A stretch of 64,000 bases of DNA from contig NZ_JAPNLM010000024.1 in NCBI RefSeq assembly GCF_026627255.1, positions 1-64,000 on the forward strand, in the 5' to 3' direction. The notes beneath the pieces are model-generated. The model saw only the letters and a list, made by a program, of their open reading frames with translations. It had not been told where the DNA came from and ran no database searches. A program made the position numbers and the translations under genes. Shown in pieces: positions 58,128 to 64,000 of this stretch (its first letter is position 1; every line of letters begins with the position of its first letter). Source of the stretch: Streptomyces antarcticus. GTDB lineage: Bacteria; Actinomycetota; Actinomycetes; Streptomycetales; Streptomycetaceae.

Positions 58128-58721
58128 TCAGGCCGGCCGGCCGGGCCGGCGGAAGTAGAGGGCCGTCAGGACGCCCGCGACCAGGCCGATGAGGTGGGCG
58201 TACCAGCCGACCCCGGAGTCCGTCGGCACCACGCCGAGGAGGAACGAGCCGCCCCAGTAGGCGGCCGCCGCCAGGCCCACGGCGATGCCCAGCGCGCTGC
58301 GTTCGACGAAGCCGCGCACGACCACGTACCCGAACAGGCCGAAGACCAGGCCGGAGGCGCCGGCGCCGAGGGTGTGGGGCGGGGCGACCAGCCAGGAGCC
58401 CGCGCCGACGGCGAGGCAGATCAGCCCGCTCACGGCGAGGAAGCGCCGGATCCCGCTGAGCGCGGTGACGAAGCCGAGGACCAGCAGCGGGAAGCTGTTG
58501 GACGCCACGTGGCCGAAACCGAAGTGCAGGAACGGGTGGGCGACGATGCCGATCAGGTGGTCGGGGTCGCGGGGCCTGACGCCGTAGGGGTCCAGCGCGT
58601 GGCCGGTGACCACGTCGACCCCCTCGATCAGCCAGAGCAGGGCGATCAGGCCGAGCATCAGCTTCGCGGCGGCCTTGGCCCTCTCGCCGCGCGTCCAGGT
58701 CTCTTCCAGCGTGGTGCTCAC
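58128..58721 (-). CDS. Rhomboid family intramembrane serine protease
   Basis: A 197-residue membrane protein with six helices. The catalytic Ser is in LGAGASGLVFGLFGYVVVRG (GxSG) near 116, the catalytic His is in GWYAHLIGLVAGVL near 172, and the HPFLHFGFGHVASNSFPLLV segment supplies the oxyanion His/Asn of helix 2. GTG 58721 begins MSTTLEETWTRGERAK; AGGGAG is well placed upstream. Family proteins cut single-pass membrane proteins within the bilayer; targets are unknown. The gene is set between mqnP (convergent) and ubiX (divergent, 88 bases), splitting the menaquinone cluster. Confidence 0.88.
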   Translation of the reverse strand: MSTTLEETWTRGERAKAAAKLMLGLIALLWLIEGVDVVTGHALDPYGVRPRDPDHLIGIVAHPFLHFGFGHVASNSFPLLVLGFVTALSGIRRFLAVSGLICLAVGAGSWLVAPPHTLGAGASGLVFGLFGYVVVRGFVERSALGIAVGLAAAAYWGGSFLLGVVPTDSGVGWYAHLIGLVAGVLTALYFRRPGRPA

Positions 58722-58809
58722 GTGCGCTCCCTCGTACCGTCCCACCCCCTGGAACGTCTGGGACACCTTAACGAGTGCCCGCTCGCAATGGCCGGATAGT
58801 CTCGGAGGT

Positions 58810-59499
58810 ATGACTGAGCGCAAGCGCACCCCGTGGGTGGTCGGGGTCTCCGGGGCGTCCGGGACGCCGTACGCGGCGTCCGTGCTCCGCGGGCTGCTCG
58901 CGGCCGGGGAGGACGTCGACCTGGTGGTGAGCCGGGCCTCGCGGCTGACGCTGCTGGACGAGACCGGGATCGCGTTCCGGGACGCGCACTGGCGGGACGA
59001 TCTGGCGCAGTGGCTGGCCCGGGGGGCCGACGGCAAGCCGGGCACCTTCCAGGACGTACCGCTCGACGACGTGCGGTACTGGGGCGCGGGGGACCTGGCG
59101 GCGGGTCCGAGCTCGGGCTCGTACCCGGTCAAGGGGATGCTGATCGTGCCCGCGTCCACGGCGTGCGTGGCGGGGGTGGCGCTCGGGCTGTCGAAGGACC
59201 TGCTCCAGCGGGTGGCGAGCGTGACGCTCAAGGAGCGGCGCCGGCTGGTGGTCGCGGTGCGGGAGACCCCGCTGAACGGGCAGACGCTCAAGCACCTGGT
59301 GGCGCTGGACGAGGCGGGCGCGGTCGTGCTGCCCGCCTCTCCGGCGTTCTACGCGGGTGCGACGCACATCCAGGACCTGGTGGACTTCGTCGCGGGGCGG
59401 GTGCTCGACGCGGCAGGGGTGCCGCACGGGCTGTACCGCCGGTGGGAGGGGGAGCTCGGTGGGGGCTCCCGCTCCCGGGAGGCGAGCGGTGGGGGCTAG
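58810..59499 (+). CDS. mqnM: UbiX-family flavin prenyltransferase
   Basis: A 229-residue flavoprotein making prenylated FMN for UbiD-type decarboxylases. VVGVSGASGTPYAASVLRGL lies at residues 9-28 (FMN phosphate site). GSYPVKGMLIVPASTACVAG, SKDLLQRVASVTLKERRRLV, the prenyl-phosphate binding RETPLNGQTLKHLVALDEAG and VLPASPAFYAGATHIQDLVD follow. The Gly/Ser-rich tail is not part of the fold. ATG 58810 follows CGGAGGT. The partner is the UbiD-like mqnL at 55.2 kb. Its stop shares bases with the stop of a small ORF on the other strand. Confidence 0.92.
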   Translation: MTERKRTPWVVGVSGASGTPYAASVLRGLLAAGEDVDLVVSRASRLTLLDETGIAFRDAHWRDDLAQWLARGADGKPGTFQDVPLDDVRYWGAGDLAAGPSSGSYPVKGMLIVPASTACVAGVALGLSKDLLQRVASVTLKERRRLVVAVRETPLNGQTLKHLVALDEAGAVVLPASPAFYAGATHIQDLVDFVAGRVLDAAGVPHGLYRRWEGELGGGSRSREASGGG

Positions 59500-59630
59500 G
59501 CCTTGTTGGCGCCCCGCGGCTTGCGGGTCTTGTCCACGCGGTGGGCGGCGGCGGGCTGGTGGGCACGGGATCGGTTGGCCAGCTCCTGGAGCTGTCGCAT
59601 GTGCGCGTAGGCCATCTCGATCGTGTACAC
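59496..59630 (-). CDS. Small protein, 44 residues, convergent with ubiX-like gene
   Basis: Reads MYTIEMAYAHMRQLQELANR and then RSRAHQ..., ending TRKPRGANKA. GTG 59630 has CAGGAG nine bases upstream, and almost all codon third positions are G or C, as in real genes here. The N-terminal half would be an amphipathic helix and the C-terminal half is basic. The open frame continues upstream for 20 further codons (INDDLQEWFT) without a standard start, so the true start is uncertain. The stop (CTAG on both strands) overlaps that of the ubiX-like gene. Family and function unknown. Confidence 0.62.
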   Translation of the reverse strand: MYTIEMAYAHMRQLQELANRSRAHQPAAAHRVDKTRKPRGANKA

Positions 59631-59752
59631 GGTGAACCACTCCTGAAGATCGTCATTGATCTGTTGAAAGATTCGCAGGGCGTTGACCCTGCATGCCTTA
59701 GATTCTATACCTAAACTTGCAGGATCGCCGAATAATGGAAGGTCCCACGTAC

Positions 59753-60208
59753 ATGGACACGGTGGATAGGCAGCTCATCCAGGCACTTCGCGAGAACGGT
59801 CGTGCCTCGTACGCGGAGCTGGGCCGTCTCGTGGGCCTCTCCGGCCCCAGCGTCACCGACCGCATCAACCGGCTGGAGACGGCCGGCGTCATCACCGGCT
59901 ACCGCGCGACCGTGGCCGCCGCCGAGCTGGGCCTCGGCGTCACGGCGCTGATCGGCATCTCGCTCTCCGACGCCGCCGACCACGAGGACGTGGCGCGCCG
60001 GCTCAAGGACCTCGCGGAGATCGAGGACTGCTGGTTCATCGCGGGCGACGACTCCTTCATGCTGAAGGTGCGCGCCAACGACGTGGACGGCCTGGAGAAG
60101 ATCATCCGTAGGCTCTCGGGGACCAAGGGCGTCTCGCGCACCCGGACCACCATCGTGCTCTCCACGAAGTGGGAGAACCGGGTCGGGGAACTTCCCGAGG
60201 AAGCCTGA
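59753..60208 (+). CDS. Lrp/AsnC family transcriptional regulator
   Basis: A 151-residue regulator. The N-terminal HTH (about 5-55) reads DRQLIQALRENGRASYAELG and RLVGLSGPSVTDRINRLETA. The RAM ligand-binding domain (about 65-145) includes DCWFIAGDDSFMLKVRANDV and the Gly-rich turn. ATG 59753 begins at the conserved MDTVDRQL; GGAAGG is ten bases upstream. An upstream ATG (59735) is possible. Such proteins sense amino acids. It lies 83 bases upstream of mqnE on the same strand, so co-transcription and control of menaquinone genes are possible. Confidence 0.92.
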   Translation: MDTVDRQLIQALRENGRASYAELGRLVGLSGPSVTDRINRLETAGVITGYRATVAAAELGLGVTALIGISLSDAADHEDVARRLKDLAEIEDCWFIAGDDSFMLKVRANDVDGLEKIIRRLSGTKGVSRTRTTIVLSTKWENRVGELPEEA

Positions 60209-60291
60209 GAGTACGGTTGGTCGCGGTTGCAGGCAGCAGGAGGCAGCAGCGGGACAGGGCTGCGGGACACAGAGGAAGGCGGGCGACCGGC

Positions 60292-61455
60292 ATGGACGCT
60301 GGGCTCAAGCGCGAGCTGGAGGAGAAGGTCCGCTCCGGCGAGCGGCTGACGCGTGAGGACGGTATCGCCCTCTACGAGTCGGACGACCTGGCCTGGCTCG
60401 GCGGCCTCGCCCACGAGGTGCGGACGCGGAAGAACGGCGATGTCGTCCACTTCAACGTCAACCGCCACCTCAACATGACGAACGTGTGCACGGCGTCGTG
60501 CGCGTACTGCTCGTTCCAGCGCAAGCCGGGCGAGAAGGACGCGTACACGATGCGCATCGAGGAGGCCGTGCGCCTGGCCAAGGCCATGGAGAACGACAAC
60601 CTCACCGAGCTGCACATCGTCAACGGCCTGCACCCGAACCTGCCGTGGCGCTACTACCCGCGCTCGCTGTCGGAGCTGAAGAAGGCGCTGCCGAACGTCT
60701 CGCTGAAGGCCTTCACCGCCACCGAGATCCACCACTTCGAGACGATCTCCGGCATGTCGGCCTCCGACATCCTGGACGAGCTGATCGAAGCGGGCCTGGA
60801 GTCGCTCACCGGCGGCGGCGCGGAGATCTTCGACTGGGAGGTCCGCCAGCACATCGTCGACCACCGCACCCACTGGGAAGACTGGTCGCGCATCCACCGC
60901 CTCGCGCACTCCAAGGGGCTCAAGACGCCCTCGACGATGCTGTACGGGCACATCGAGGAGCCGCGCCACCGGGTGGACCACGTGCTGCGGCTGCGCGAGC
61001 TCCAGGACGAGACCGGCGGCTTCCAGGTCTTCATCCCGCTGCGCTACCAGCACGACTTCGTGGACATGCAGGACGGCAAGGTCCGCAACAAGCTCCAGGC
61101 GCGGACGACGATGGCCACCGGCGCGGAGGCGCTGAAGACCTTCGCGGTCTCGCGGCTGCTCTTCGACAACGTGCCGCACGTGAAGGTCTTCTGGGTGATG
61201 CACGGCGTGCAGACCGCCCAGCTGGCCCTCCAGCACGGCGCGGACGACATGGACGGCTCGGTCGTCGAGTACAAGATCACGCACGACGCGGACAACTACG
61301 GCACCCCGAACAAGCTGGGCCGCGAGGACCTGCTGGAGCTGATCCGGGAGGCCGGCTTCCGCCCGGTCGAGCGCAATACGCGCTACGAGATCATCCGCGA
61401 GTACCCCGGTCCGGTCGAGGGTCTGCGCGAGACCCCGCAGGCCATGCGCGTCTGA
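60292..61455 (+). CDS. mqnE: Aminofutalosine synthase (radical SAM)
   Basis: A 387-residue radical SAM enzyme catalysing the first committed step of the futalosine pathway, adding SAM-derived adenosyl to 3-[(1-carboxyvinyl)oxy]benzoate. The [4Fe-4S] motif is NMTNVCTASCAYCSFQRKPG (CxxxCxxC) near 65-72. The opening SGERLTREDGIALYESDDLA is typical of MqnE/MqnC/CofH, and EIFDWEVRQHIVDHRTHWED, PSTMLYGHIEEPRHRVDHVL and FIPLRYQHDF support MqnE rather than MqnC. The ATG 60292 follows GAGGAAGG. A perfect terminator lies 21 bases after the stop. Confidence 0.92.
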   Translation: MDAGLKRELEEKVRSGERLTREDGIALYESDDLAWLGGLAHEVRTRKNGDVVHFNVNRHLNMTNVCTASCAYCSFQRKPGEKDAYTMRIEEAVRLAKAMENDNLTELHIVNGLHPNLPWRYYPRSLSELKKALPNVSLKAFTATEIHHFETISGMSASDILDELIEAGLESLTGGGAEIFDWEVRQHIVDHRTHWEDWSRIHRLAHSKGLKTPSTMLYGHIEEPRHRVDHVLRLRELQDETGGFQVFIPLRYQHDFVDMQDGKVRNKLQARTTMATGAEALKTFAVSRLLFDNVPHVKVFWVMHGVQTAQLALQHGADDMDGSVVEYKITHDADNYGTPNKLGREDLLELIREAGFRPVERNTRYEIIREYPGPVEGLRETPQAMRV

Positions 61456-61476
61456 CCCGTTCGCACTCCGCTGTAC

Positions 61477-61511
61477 AGGCAAGCCCCGGCCGGGACGGCC
61501 GGGGCTTGCCT
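61477..61511 (+). terminator. Terminator of mqnE
   Basis: AGGCAAGCCCCGGCC (61477-61491) pairs perfectly with its complement at 61497-61511 around GGGAC. Confidence 0.9.
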
Positions 61512-61570
61512 CGTCGGTGCGTGGGGAGCGGTGCGTGGACGAGGCAGAATGTAATAAATACAATGCAGGT

Positions 61571-62095
61571 ATGACCCTTACTTTCACCCTGGATCCGGTC
61601 ATCGGAACGGTTCTGCGTGACGGCATCCTGGAGCTGTGGGCCGACGTCACCAACGCGGGCGGCGCCGTCGGATTCGTTCCCCCGGTCGCGGTGGACGACA
61701 TCCGGCCCGCGCTGATCACGCAGCTCGCCTCGGTGGCCGACGGGGGCAGCCGGCTGCTGGTCGGACACGACGCCGACGGCCGGCTCGCGGCCACCGCGTT
61801 CCTCACCCGCAACACGCACCGGCTCCAGCTGCACTGGGTGTGGGCGTACACGGTGATGGTCGACCCGCGCCTCCAGGGCCGCGGGTACGGCCGCGACCTG
61901 ATGGCCGCCGTCGAGGCGGCGGCCCGTTCCATCGGGGGCATCGACGCGATCCGCCTCGGCTGCCGGGGCGGCTACGGCCTGGAGCGCTTCTACGCGTCCT
62001 GCGGCTACAAGGAGGTCGGCCGCGTCCCCGAGGCCATCCGGGTGGCGCCGGGCGACGACCGCGACGACATCACGATGCTGCTGCCGCTGCACTGA
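61571..62095 (+). CDS. GNAT family N-acetyltransferase
   Basis: A 174-residue GCN5-related acetyltransferase. The acetyl-CoA motif is YTVMVDPRLQGRGYGRDLMA near 95-110 (Q/RxxGxG/A), then VEAAARSIGGIDAIRLGCRG and ERFYASCGYKEVGRVPEAIR in motif B. The substrate is unknown. ATG 61571 follows GCAGG. An unusually AT-rich sequence (GAATGTAATAAATACAATG) just before the start contains TGTA-N5-TACA and probably the promoter or an operator. It is alone between the mqnE terminator and the DUF4229 gene. Confidence 0.88.
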   Translation: MTLTFTLDPVIGTVLRDGILELWADVTNAGGAVGFVPPVAVDDIRPALITQLASVADGGSRLLVGHDADGRLAATAFLTRNTHRLQLHWVWAYTVMVDPRLQGRGYGRDLMAAVEAAARSIGGIDAIRLGCRGGYGLERFYASCGYKEVGRVPEAIRVAPGDDRDDITMLLPLH

Positions 62096-62196
62096 AGGGC
62101 GCTGGGGCCGGACCCCCGGCGGCTCTGTGCGCAGGCCGGGCGTGCTTCACTGGACGGGCACATCCGACGCAGGACGACGAGAGAGAAGGGGTCACC

Positions 62197-62508
62197 GTGT
62201 CCCTCAAGCCGAGCGCAACGATCCGCTACACCGCGATGCGCCTGGGCATCTTCGTCGGATGCCTCGTCGCCGTCGCGGGCCTCGTCCGCCTCGGCTGGGT
62301 GCCCTCCTCGATCGGCGACGCCAACGTCGCCTGGATCGTGCTGCTCGCCCTCGTCATCTCCGCCCCGCTCTCCTTCGTCCTCCTGCGCAAGCAGCGCGAC
62401 GAGATGTCCGAGCAGATCTCCGGACGCGTCGCGGGTGCGAAGGACAAGCTCGCCTCGAACCGCAGCCAGGAGGACCTGGCGGACGACGCGACGCGCGTGA
62501 ACTCCTAG
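62197..62508 (+). CDS. DUF4229 membrane protein
   Basis: A 103-residue protein with two membrane helices (YTAMRLGIFVGCLVAVAGLV and VAWIVLLALVISAPLSFVLL) followed by a charged cytoplasmic tail (LRKQRDEMSEQISGRVAGAK) of DUF4229 type. Function is unknown. GTG 62197 follows GAGAGAAGGGG. In Streptomyces this small protein is commonly found near the menaquinone genes. A hairpin with an interior loop follows at 62541. Confidence 0.85.
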   Translation: MSLKPSATIRYTAMRLGIFVGCLVAVAGLVRLGWVPSSIGDANVAWIVLLALVISAPLSFVLLRKQRDEMSEQISGRVAGAKDKLASNRSQEDLADDATRVNS

Positions 62509-62540
62509 CTCCCGCCGTTGGCTTCCTCACACACCGAACC

Positions 62541-62577
62541 GCCCCAGCACCGGGTATACCGCCCGTAACGCTGGGGC
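62541..62577 (+). terminator. Terminator after the DUF4229 gene
   Basis: GCCCCAGC (62541-62548) pairs with GCTGGGGC (62570-62577), with an inner CGGGT/GCCCG pairing and TTTC after it. Confidence 0.78.
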
Positions 62578-62635
62578 TTTCGCGTTCCCCCGGCCGGTGG
62601 GCGGGGTTCCCGTGCCCCGCCGGCCCAAAGAACGC

Positions 62636-62652
62636 CTTTGAGATTCTCAAAG
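62636..62652. promoter_or_regulatory. Perfect inverted repeat overlapping a -35 box
   Basis: CTTTGAGATTCTCAAAG: eight bases each side of a single central T, fully palindromic. It contains the TTGAGA of the promoter described next, so a bound regulator would block transcription. I do not recognise the regulator; the motif differs from the DasR, Rex, Zur and DmdR sites I know. Confidence 0.72.
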
Positions 62653-62667
62653 CGGAAGTGTTAACGT
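62638..62667 (+). promoter_or_regulatory. Promoter for a leaderless leader-peptide ORF
   Basis: TTGAGA (62638-62643), 18 bases, TAACGT (62662-62667). The expected start of transcription, seven to eight bases after the -10 box, falls on the A of ATG 62675 or one base before it, so the mRNA would be leaderless. Confidence 0.65.
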
Positions 62668-62674
62668 GTTCACC

Positions 62675-62782
62675 ATGTCGACCCCAGCTGCGCACCCGAT
62701 GACCATGAGCGTTCCGCTCGTGGCGCGCCTGCACGTCGACCTCTGCCGCCGCGTGTCCGCGGCCTGTTGCCGTTGTCGCTGA
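62675..62782 (+). CDS. Cysteine-rich leader peptide (putative attenuator)
   Basis: A 35-codon ORF reading MSTPAAHPMTMSVPLVARLH then VDLCRRVSAACCRCR. It contains the VxRxHVDLxR segment of the Streptomyces family called putative leader peptide, and four Cys codons, three of them among the last five (CCRC). Scarce charged tRNA-Cys would stall ribosomes near the end of the ORF. It appears leaderless, has no ribosome site, and stands 120 bases upstream of a symporter gene. Mycobacteria use leaderless poly-cysteine ORFs as cysteine-responsive attenuators of the following operon, and this has the same design. Confidence 0.75.
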   Translation: MSTPAAHPMTMSVPLVARLHVDLCRRVSAACCRCR

Positions 62783-62902
62783 CGACCGCTCCCCGCTGAG
62801 CCGAATCGATACAGCAGCGGCCCCGGCCGGCCCTTTTCCGGCTGCCGCCCCCGCAGAACCCATCCCCGCCAGTTCGTTGTGCGTCACCCCCGGAGAGTGT
62901 CC
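62783..62902 (+). promoter_or_regulatory. Leader region with possible attenuator hairpin
   Basis: The 120 bases between the leader ORF and the symporter start hold a hairpin in which CGGCCGG (62824-62830) pairs with CCGGCTG (62838-62844) around CCCTTTT, extended by outer pairs to 62819/62849. A ribosome site, GGAGAG, lies at about 62891. An alternative structure linking the end of the ORF to this hairpin could not be worked out by hand. Confidence 0.5.
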
Positions 62903-64000
62903 GTGTCCGCGACCCCCCAGGCCCAGGCTCCCGCCAAGGCCTCGTTCAAGTTTCCCTTCTGGGCCCAGATCATCGCCGGTCTCGCCCTCGGCGTGCTGTT
63001 CGGCTGGCTGGCCCGCAGCCAGGACATCAGCTGGCTCGGCACCACGCTGGAGAAGACCGGCGACCTGTTCGTCCAGCTGCTGAAGCTGGCGGTCGCCCCG
63101 CTCGTCTTCTTCGCGATCCTGGTGTCGATCACCAACCTCCGGAAGGTGAACAACGCCGCCCGACTCGCCTCCCGCACGCTCCTCTGGTTCATGATCACCT
63201 CGCTGATCTCGGTTGCGATCGGCATCGGCATCGGCCTGCTGACCGACCCGGGCTCCGGCACCGGCCTCACCGCCGCCGACGGCAAGGAGCCGAAGCGGAC
63301 GGGCTCCTGGATCGACTTCCTGACCGGGATCGTGCCGACGGACATCATCACGCCGTTCACCGAGCTCAAGGTCCTCCAGATCGTCTTCCTGGCCGTCGTC
63401 GCCGGCATCGCCGCCCTCCAGCTGGGCAGCAAGGCCAAGCCGGTCCTCGACCTCGCCGAATCCGTCCTGGAGCTGCTCCAGAAGGCGCTGTGGTGGGTCA
63501 TCCGCCTCGCCCCGATCGGCACCATCGGCCTCATCGGCACCGCGATAGCCACGTACGGCTGGGACCTGATCGGCAAGTACGCGACCTTCACCGCCGACGT
63601 CTACATCGGCTGCGCCCTCGTGATGTTCGGCGTCTACCCGCTGCTGCTCGCCACCGTCGCCAAGGTCAGCCCGCTCCAGTTCTACAAGGGTGCCTGGCCG
63701 GCCATCCAGCTGGCGTTCGTCTCCCGCTCCTCGGTCGGCACCATGCCGGTCACCCAGAAGGTCACCGAGCGCCTCGGCGTCCCGAAGGAGTACGCCTCCT
63801 TCGCCGTCCCGTTCGGCGCCACCACGAAGATGGACGGCTGCGCCGCGATCTACCCGGCGCTCGCCGCGATCTTCATCGCGCAGATCTTCGACGTGCAGCT
63901 GGGCATCAAGGAGTACCTGCTCATCGCCTTCGTCTCGGTGATCGGCTCGGCTGCGACGGCCGGTCTGACGGGTGCCACGGTCATGCTGACCCTGACCCTC
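62903..64000 (+). CDS. Cation:dicarboxylate/cystine symporter (DAACS family), partial
   Basis: The first 366 residues of a sodium/dicarboxylate symporter family (SDF, TcyP/GltP/DctA) protein; the 3' end lies beyond the window. Eight or so membrane segments are visible (FWAQIIAGLALGVLFGWLA, LLKLAVAPLVFFAILVSITN, VLQIVFLAVVAGIAALQLG). The serine-rich loop is in FVSRSSVGTMPVTQKVTERL and the substrate/Na segment in PFGATTKMDGCAAIYPALAA. Substrates could be C4-dicarboxylates, glutamate or cystine. The cysteine-rich leader upstream favours cystine (TcyP-like). GTG 62903 follows GGAGAG. Confidence 0.9.
   Translation, partial: MSATPQAQAPAKASFKFPFWAQIIAGLALGVLFGWLARSQDISWLGTTLEKTGDLFVQLLKLAVAPLVFFAILVSITNLRKVNNAARLASRTLLWFMITSLISVAIGIGIGLLTDPGSGTGLTAADGKEPKRTGSWIDFLTGIVPTDIITPFTELKVLQIVFLAVVAGIAALQLGSKAKPVLDLAESVLELLQKALWWVIRLAPIGTIGLIGTAIATYGWDLIGKYATFTADVYIGCALVMFGVYPLLLATVAKVSPLQFYKGAWPAIQLAFVSRSSVGTMPVTQKVTERLGVPKEYASFAVPFGATTKMDGCAAIYPALAAIFIAQIFDVQLGIKEYLLIAFVSVIGSAATAGLTGATVMLTLTL

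Overview
The window is high-GC actinobacterial chromosome, most likely Streptomyces. The evidence is the very GC-rich codon third positions, frequent GTG starts, the developmental pair bldN/rsbN, a Rex-controlled heme operon, the futalosine menaquinone genes, a class I lysyl-tRNA synthetase and a consensus DasR operator. It begins in the 3' end of a 23S rRNA, followed by 5S rRNA and a strong terminator, and ends inside a dicarboxylate/cystine-type symporter gene.

0.4-11.2 kb: housekeeping and developmental genes. These are a HAD phosphatase, an MFS carrier, an AcuC-like deacetylase, a phosphatase, an excisionase-type HTH protein (bdtA-like), a 32-residue ribosomal protein bS22 gene, an epimerase/acyltransferase pair, anti-sigma rsbN with ECF sigma bldN, a HAD-IB phosphatase and a glutaredoxin-like protein. 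11.4-17.8 kb: a Rex operator, then rex-hemA-hemC-hemD in one overlapping operon, a terminator, and hemB. 18-20 kb: a damaged region where a DrrA-type ABC ATPase has lost its Walker A half at the junction with an IS200-type transposase remnant. 20-24.4 kb: a MacAB-like exporter whose adaptor carries a peptidoglycan-binding segment, preceded by a tiny translationally coupled ORF.

25-41 kb: argS and lysS (divergent), a DUF2637 membrane protein, two DUF3558 lipoproteins, rtcB, a polysaccharide deacetylase with a DasR site over its start, and assorted small enzymes separated by GC-rich tandem repeats. 41-49 kb: hemL, a phosphoglycerate-mutase-like gene and the system II cytochrome c maturation operon (resA-ccdA-resB-ccsB), which fits heme supply to heme use. 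49-54.6 kb: accessory genes (MFS exporter with a divergent LysR regulator, a secreted metallo-hydrolase with a discoidin-like domain, TetR).

54.8-61.5 kb: late and early futalosine-pathway genes (UbiD-like, UbiA-like, UbiX-like, mqnE) with an uncharacterised 160-residue partner, a rhomboid protease and an Lrp regulator. 61.5-64 kb: GNAT, DUF4229, then a probable cysteine-sensing leader. Here a promoter overlaps a perfect 8-bp inverted repeat, and an apparently leaderless 35-codon ORF with four Cys codons near its end sits ahead of the truncated symporter gene. That locus, the small ORF ahead of the MacAB-like exporter, and the degenerate methylase domain of HemD are the most unusual items. 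Functions are inferred from sequence motifs recognised by eye; no database search was run.
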